Positions 63,631 through 64,000 of a stretch of 64,000 nt of DNA are shown in pieces. The notes beneath the pieces were generated by a model that searched no databases, was not told where the DNA came from, and saw only the letters and a program-made list of their open reading frames with translations. The position numbers and the translations under genes were made by a program. Source of the DNA: Chamaecrista fasciculata (Eukaryota; Streptophyta; Magnoliopsida; Fabales; Fabaceae); NCBI GenBank assembly GCA_003254925.1, contig QANZ01004226.1, positions 98,240 to 162,239 of the forward strand, given 5' to 3'. Numbering within the stretch: the first letter of the stretch is position 1; every line of letters begins with the position of its first letter.

Positions 63631-64000
63631 TTGATTGTATGACCTCTTGATCGTCAGATTACTACTTTTAGTCAGATTAATTATGAATGTCATTAAATAC
63701 CCATGAAGTTATTCTATATATCATTGAATACCATTTTAAGCATTGTATAAGTAAATTAAAAGGAAAAATTTATAGAAATTAAAGTGAAATAACTTTAACA
63801 TCTCAATTTGTAATTACTATTTTTTTTTTTATGTTGTGGTTGGTGCAACATGAAAACTACAAATCTAATAGTCATAAATTGAGGTATTAAAGTCATCTCA
63901 CTTTTCATAACATAACTCAAATTAAAATTATTGACACATAAATAAAATGTCTACAATTTATTATTTTAAAATATACTATTTAGTATGTTTTACTTTTTTT
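63631..64000. other. right edge of window, nothing recognised
   Basis: AT-rich spacer running off the window. Confidence 0.5.

Overview
The window is nuclear DNA from a flowering plant, almost certainly a eudicot. It is AT-rich, its genes are split by GT-AG introns, it carries tRNA-derived SINEs and many small terminal-inverted-repeat (TIR) elements, and its proteins belong to plant-specific families (SUVR, PDLP, MYB-CC, caleosin). It is a draft assembly with two long N gaps (759-1566 and 42189-43122) and four single Ns. I cannot name the species. All exon models were built by hand from splice motifs, reading phase and family resemblance; no transcript or homology search was run.

Layout. Left end: first exon of a DUF946/Vps62-like gene (minus, runs off the window), then a single-exon C2-domain gene (2879-4003, minus). 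From 4.6 to 8 kb: a 568-bp TIR element with a perfect 9-bp target duplication and a 1.5-kb foldback element. 8.1-10.2 kb: a two-exon plasmodesmata-located protein (PDLP)-type gene whose intron holds nested insertions. 10.5-19 kb: gene-poor and repeat-rich (two SINEs, a LINE-like remnant, a 1.17-kb Mutator-like element, a foldback element, an old tandem duplication). 19.1-24.5 kb: a SUVR histone methyltransferase (8 coding exons, 708 aa). 25.8-27.0 kb: a caleosin/peroxygenase on the minus strand (6 exons, 241 aa), convergent with SUVR. 30.7-33.7 kb: a PHR1-like MYB-CC regulator (7 exons, 409 aa). 35.5-39.6 kb: PEX12 (10 exons, 392 aa). 44.7-47.9 kb: a FUT8/NodZ-like glycosyltransferase (7 exons, 581 aa) with a GC-AG intron. 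49.5-52.9 kb: a PHD-SWIB-Plus3 chromatin protein (9 exons, 554 aa) whose last intron looks like a U12-type AT-AC intron. 55.0-60.3 kb: CDC5 (4 exons, 987 aa). Right end: a SINE and a pair of oppositely oriented MITEs.

The genes do not form an operon or cluster. They are independent housekeeping and regulatory genes: chromatin (SUVR, PHD-SWIB-Plus3), splicing (CDC5), peroxisome import (PEX12), lipid/stress (caleosin), phosphate response (MYB-CC), cell-to-cell channels (PDLP) and glycosylation (GT23-like). No defence or biosynthetic cluster is visible. The least ordinary content is (a) the AT-AC intron, (b) the FUT8-like protein with a changed donor-site motif and no C-terminal SH3 part, and (c) several non-autonomous foldback/TIR families, one of which shares a conserved non-coding core at five separate loci in this window.
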